Shown here: positions 61,070 to 64,000 of the stretch, in pieces | Layout of the letters: every line of letters begins with the position of its first letter | How positions within the stretch are numbered: the first letter of the stretch is position 1 | Source: JADLDB01 sp040755835 | Lineage (GTDB): Bacteria > Myxococcota > Myxococcia > Myxococcales > Myxococcaceae | Length of the DNA stretch: 64,000 bases | NCBI GenBank assembly: GCA_040755835.1 | Contig: JBFMAB010000100.1 | Location: 186,001-250,000, forward strand | Direction: 5' to 3' | The notes under the pieces: generated by a model | The model's input: only the letters and a program-made list of their open reading frames with translations | Told to the model about the DNA's origin: nothing | Database searches by the model: none | Made by a program: the position numbers and the translations under genes

Positions 61070-62061
61070 TGCGGACCCACGCCCTCATCGTGATCCCGGC
61101 GCTCGCGGCGCTGTCGGCCTGCGTCGAGCCCGAGGACAATCCGACGACCGTCCATGATCTGCGGGTGCTGGCGATCCGCTTCGAGACACCCGAGGTGTTG
61201 CTGAACGAGTGCAACCTGGGGCTCCTCGGCGGGCTCGCGGCCTCGGCCGCCGACGGCGGGACGATCGCCATTCCGCCGGCGCTGCTCGAGAAACTCGCGA
61301 GGGACGCGGCGCGCCCGCTGACGATGACGTCGCTCATCGCCGATCCGCAGGGGAACGGCCGGCCGCTCAAGTACCGGGTGGTGACCTGCGCCAACCAGAA
61401 CGATCGCCGGTGCACCAACGAAGGCGACTTCCTCGAGCTGGCGCGCGGCGAGACGACGGGCGGCGAGCTGTCGGTGACGGTCGCCCCGGGCGCGATGCTG
61501 CTGCCCGACGGGACGCCACTGTTGCAGGAGGTCATCACGCAGGATCTCTACAAGGGCCTCGGCGGCTTCCGCGTGCCGGTGGTGCTCGACGTGCAAACGA
61601 TGGACGGCAGCGAGCACGTCTACGCGCAGAAGCTCATGGTCTACATGTGCCGCTTCTTCCCGACGATGCGGGAGAACGTCACGCCGGTGCTGCCGGGGGT
61701 GACGATCGCCGGCGAGAGTTGGCCCGAGGGTGAGGTCAAGGAGCTCTCCGGAACCGACGAGGTGGAGTTTTCGCCGGAGGACTTCACCGCGCTGCAGGAG
61801 TCGTACGTGCTGCCCAGCCTCGAGCTCAAGCCCGTGGAGCTCGAAGAGGCGTGGAAGGTGTCCTGGTACACCACCAGCGGCACGATGAGCGCCGCCACCA
61901 CGGGCGGCGTGGACTTCGGCGGCGCGCTCGGCCGGCAGCGCAGCAGGTGGCGGCCCGACGTGACGCTCACCACACCTCAGGACGTCACCTTCACCTTCGT
62001 GGTGCGCGACGGCCGGGGCGGCAACTCCTGGCTGCAGCGGCGCGCGCGCTGGACACCGTGA
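61069..62061 (+). CDS. Lipoprotein partner of the TonB receptor
   Basis: 330 residues with a signal ending LAALSAC, a lipobox. The mature part begins DNPTTVHDLRVLAIRFETPE and is otherwise beta-rich, with GLGGFRVPVVLDVQTMDG and a C-terminal TPQDVTFTFVVRDGRGGNSW. It contains several cysteines (NECNLG, VTCANQNDRRC, MVYMCRFF). I recognise no family name; comparable lipoproteins next to TonB receptors act as surface binding or assembly partners. The ATG is inside the TGATG overlap with the receptor gene, supporting joint function. Confidence 0.8.
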   Translation: MRTHALIVIPALAALSACVEPEDNPTTVHDLRVLAIRFETPEVLLNECNLGLLGGLAASAADGGTIAIPPALLEKLARDAARPLTMTSLIADPQGNGRPLKYRVVTCANQNDRRCTNEGDFLELARGETTGGELSVTVAPGAMLLPDGTPLLQEVITQDLYKGLGGFRVPVVLDVQTMDGSEHVYAQKLMVYMCRFFPTMRENVTPVLPGVTIAGESWPEGEVKELSGTDEVEFSPEDFTALQESYVLPSLELKPVELEEAWKVSWYTTSGTMSAATTGGVDFGGALGRQRSRWRPDVTLTTPQDVTFTFVVRDGRGGNSWLQRRARWTP

Positions 62062-62106
62062 GTTTTCTTCCCCCGGCGGCGCGTCTGCGATTGGCTTGGG
62101 GGGACC

Positions 62107-63120
62107 GTGTCGCAGCCAGAGACACTCTGCCCGTCGTGCGGCTTCAGCCCCATCCCCGAAGGGGCCGAGCGCTGTCCGAAGTGCAACAAGGCCTTCGCCT
62201 CCGAGCGCGTCGAGTACACCAACGTCACGGCGACGCGCGCCGGCGGCCTCACCGGCTCCGTCACCGCCAACCCGGTGCCGACGGCGATCGCGCTCGGCGC
62301 CGGGGCCTTCCTGTGGACGGTGCGGGCCGGCGGCTTCCTGGCCGACGTGGGCGATCCTCCGGCCACCTTCCTCGTCGCCGCGCTGAACGTCGTAGCGTTG
62401 GTGCTGGTGATGACGACGTCCGGCCCGGCGAAGCACGCCGCGGCGATGACCGGCGTGGTGGAGCTGCTGGCCGTGGGCTTGCGCTTCGACGCGCCCGCCG
62501 CCGTGTCCGTGGCCTGCGCGCTGCACGGCGTCACGCTGATCGCGATGACGGTGGCGGAGCCCGGCGCGCTGCGGCTCAAGGTGGGCGCGGGCGTCGCCGG
62601 TGCGGCGGGCCTCGTGGGCCTGGGCGCGCTCCTGTGGGCGGTGCCGCCGAAGTCCGAGTCGCGGGTGGTGCTGCGTGACGACGTGGCGGGCTTCACGCTG
62701 ACGCTGCCACCTGGCTGGACGGGCGCGCGTGAGGTGGACGTGGCGCCGCACCTCGTCCTGCCCTGGGACGGGGGGAAGACGGTCCACTACGCGTTCCGCC
62801 GCGACAGCCCCCGGCAGGTGGGCGTGCTGACGGTGTCGCGCGACGAGCAGCCCGCGCTGGACGAGGCCTGCCGCGACGCGCTGGCGAAGCTGGGCGTCAC
62901 CGTGGCGCTGCCGCCGCTCGACGGGCCCGCGCCGCCGAGCCTGGGCGAGCTGGCCCGCGTGTCGGAGCTCAAGACGAGGTCGGGCGCGCTGGGTCGCTTC
63001 GGCTGCGGGCTGGTGGGCCCGCGGCTCGTCGCCCTGGCGGTGGTGAGCCAGGACCCGACGCCGGGCGTGGGCGCCGAGGCCTTCGAGCTGGTCGCCGGGG
63101 GCCTGGCGGTGCAGCCGTGA
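62107..63120 (+). CDS. Zinc-ribbon membrane protein
   Basis: 337 residues from a GTG. The N-terminus is a zinc ribbon with two CxxC pairs (LCPSCGFSP, then RCPKCNKAF). Three or four membrane segments follow at about residues 55-180 (GAFLWTVRAGGFLADV, FLVAALNVVALVLVMTT, VGAGVAGAAGLVGLGALLWAV). The C-terminal ~140 residues are a soluble, beta-rich domain (FTLTLPPGWTGAREVDV) probably exposed in the periplasm. Function unknown. It abuts the Hsp70 gene tail to tail without spacer. Confidence 0.75.
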   Translation: MSQPETLCPSCGFSPIPEGAERCPKCNKAFASERVEYTNVTATRAGGLTGSVTANPVPTAIALGAGAFLWTVRAGGFLADVGDPPATFLVAALNVVALVLVMTTSGPAKHAAAMTGVVELLAVGLRFDAPAAVSVACALHGVTLIAMTVAEPGALRLKVGAGVAGAAGLVGLGALLWAVPPKSESRVVLRDDVAGFTLTLPPGWTGAREVDVAPHLVLPWDGGKTVHYAFRRDSPRQVGVLTVSRDEQPALDEACRDALAKLGVTVALPPLDGPAPPSLGELARVSELKTRSGALGRFGCGLVGPRLVALAVVSQDPTPGVGAEAFELVAGGLAVQP

Positions 63121-64000
63121 TCAGTGCTGCGTGACGCGCACCGTGGTCTTCAATTCCTTGCCGGTGTCCGGGTCGCGCGCCGTCATGGTGAGGATGCCTT
63201 CGACGTTCACGTCGAAGGTGATCTGCACCTTCACCGATCCGGCCGGACCGGGCCGAATCCCCGAGAAGGTGAATTCGCCGAGCTGCTCGTTCTTGTTCGC
63301 CACCTCGTGATCGCCCTGCCAGATCCGCATGATCAGCTCGGTCTGGTTGTTCACGCTGGTGGTCCCGGTGATCTGCTTCGCGTTGGGGATCGGCGCGTTG
63401 CGCGGAAAGACGGTGTGCAGCATGCCGTCGGCCTTCTCGAGGCCGATCGCCATCGGAACCACGTCGAGCAGCTGGAGCTTGAGGTTGGTGTCGTCGGTCA
63501 ACGAGTGCGCGTACAGCGCCGCGCCGATCGCCACCGCCTCGTCCGGGTGCACACCCTTCGACGGCGCCTTGCCGAAGAACTTGGTCAGCCGCTCCTGCAC
63601 GATCGGCATGCGCGTCTGGCCGCCGACCAGCATCACCTCGTCGATGTCCTGCGTCGACAGGCCCGACTCCACCAGCACCTTGGCGACGATCTTCAACGTG
63701 CGGTCCACCAGCTCGCTGGTCAGCTTCTCGAGCAGCCGGCGGGTGAACTTCATCTCGATGTTCAGGGGCTGGCCCTGCGGCGTCATCGTGATGAAGGGAA
63801 TGTTGAACGGCGCCTCCTCACGCGACGACAGGTCGCACTTGGTGCGCTCGGCGAGATCCTTGATGCGCTGCATCGCCACCGGGTCGGTGGCGAGATCGAT
63901 GCCCGTCTTGGCCTGGAACTCGCTCAGGACGTAGTGGATCATCGCGTTGTCGAAGTCGATGCCGCCCAGGAAGATGTCGCCACCCGTGGCCTTCACCTCG
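63121..64000 (-). CDS. Hsp70-family protein without C-terminal lid, 5' end beyond window
   Basis: About 290 C-terminal residues of an Hsp70. ATGGDIFLGGIDFDNAMIHY is the late ATPase domain, VDEVMLVGGQTRMPIVQERL-like DIDEVMLVGGQTRMP is the adenosine motif, and LQLLDVVPMAIGLEKADG opens the beta substrate-binding domain. The protein ends right after GILTMTARDPDTGKEL and TVRVTQH, so the alpha-helical lid of DnaK is absent. It differs from the DnaK at 36078 and may be a specialised Hsp70 of the type common in myxobacteria. The gene continues past base 64000. Confidence 0.93.
   Translation of the reverse strand, partial: EVKATGGDIFLGGIDFDNAMIHYVLSEFQAKTGIDLATDPVAMQRIKDLAERTKCDLSSREEAPFNIPFITMTPQGQPLNIEMKFTRRLLEKLTSELVDRTLKIVAKVLVESGLSTQDIDEVMLVGGQTRMPIVQERLTKFFGKAPSKGVHPDEAVAIGAALYAHSLTDDTNLKLQLLDVVPMAIGLEKADGMLHTVFPRNAPIPNAKQITGTTSVNNQTELIMRIWQGDHEVANKNEQLGEFTFSGIRPGPAGSVKVQITFDVNVEGILTMTARDPDTGKELKTTVRVTQH

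Overview
The window is very GC-rich and reads as a chromosome segment of a myxobacterium (Myxococcota, Myxococcales-like). The reasons are the many lipoproteins with DGG/DAG-rich linkers, cysteine-rich and MopE-type secreted proteins, Ser/Thr kinases of the HRDVKPDN type, a TonB-domain/TonB-receptor fusion and DUF6882-like and CAP proteins. Gene density is high, no gene-free gap exceeds 300 bases, and many neighbours overlap by ATGA, GTGA or TGATG. No phage, IS element, integrase, rRNA or CRISPR array is visible.

Layout. 0.1-5.4 kb: DUF1444-like, Bax-inhibitor-like and ATP-grasp-like genes on the minus strand, then a plus-strand trio (HCCA-isomerase-like thioredoxin fold, isochorismatase-like hydrolase, Rieske protein). 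5.4-8 kb: a large MopE/Gly-rich lipoprotein. 8-9.8 kb: a LysR regulator divergent from an NADP-reductase-like gene across a clear T-N11-A operator. 9.9-13.7 kb: a pterin cluster (pteridine-reductase-type SDR, FolB fused to a cupin, QueD/PTPS, FolE) followed by a GlcD-type flavoprotein. 13.9-16.7 kb: a sigma-70 factor behind a perfect palindrome, and an acyl-CoA ligase. 16.8-21 kb: TatA and a divergent ppk/ppx polyphosphate pair. 21-24.6 kb: an isolated nuoA-nuoB pair, a short MetE-like protein, a sterol-desaturase remnant and MutY. 24.7-29.1 kb: secreted lipoproteins, including one with about thirteen cystine-knot-like repeats. 29.2-29.4 kb: tRNA-Glu and tRNA-Lys.

30-33.1 kb holds GreB, PIN-PhoH, DUF493 and a methyltransferase. 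33.2-34.7 kb is a lower-GC two-gene cassette, an SMC/OLD-like ATPase directly abutting a PD-(D/E)XK nuclease-like protein. This is the best candidate for an undescribed (probably defence) system. It is followed by a lipid kinase, DnaK, a pseudokinase-kinase, DUF72 and a molybdopterin oxidoreductase. At 43.4-45 kb a decayed MocR regulator faces an EamA exporter whose MocR-type operators are still intact. 45-49.8 kb is a five-gene minus-strand operon (coiled coil, metallophosphoesterase, CAP, SDR, START-like). Then come a four-repeat Cys protein, a Tgt-MnmC-like fusion, the Ku/LigD repair pair, TcdA, TatD and Trm112, a TonB-CTD/receptor fusion with a lipoprotein, a zinc-ribbon membrane protein, and a lidless Hsp70 cut by the window end.

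The genes connect in a few places. FolE, FolB, PTPS and the SDR supply reduced pterins and perhaps queuosine precursor, which Tgt would use. Ppk and Ppx make and break polyphosphate. Ku and LigD form a two-component end-joining system. Short REP-like palindromes recur at 41.06, 52.74 and 57.04 kb and are translated into protein ends. All family calls rest on motif recognition by eye; no database search was run.
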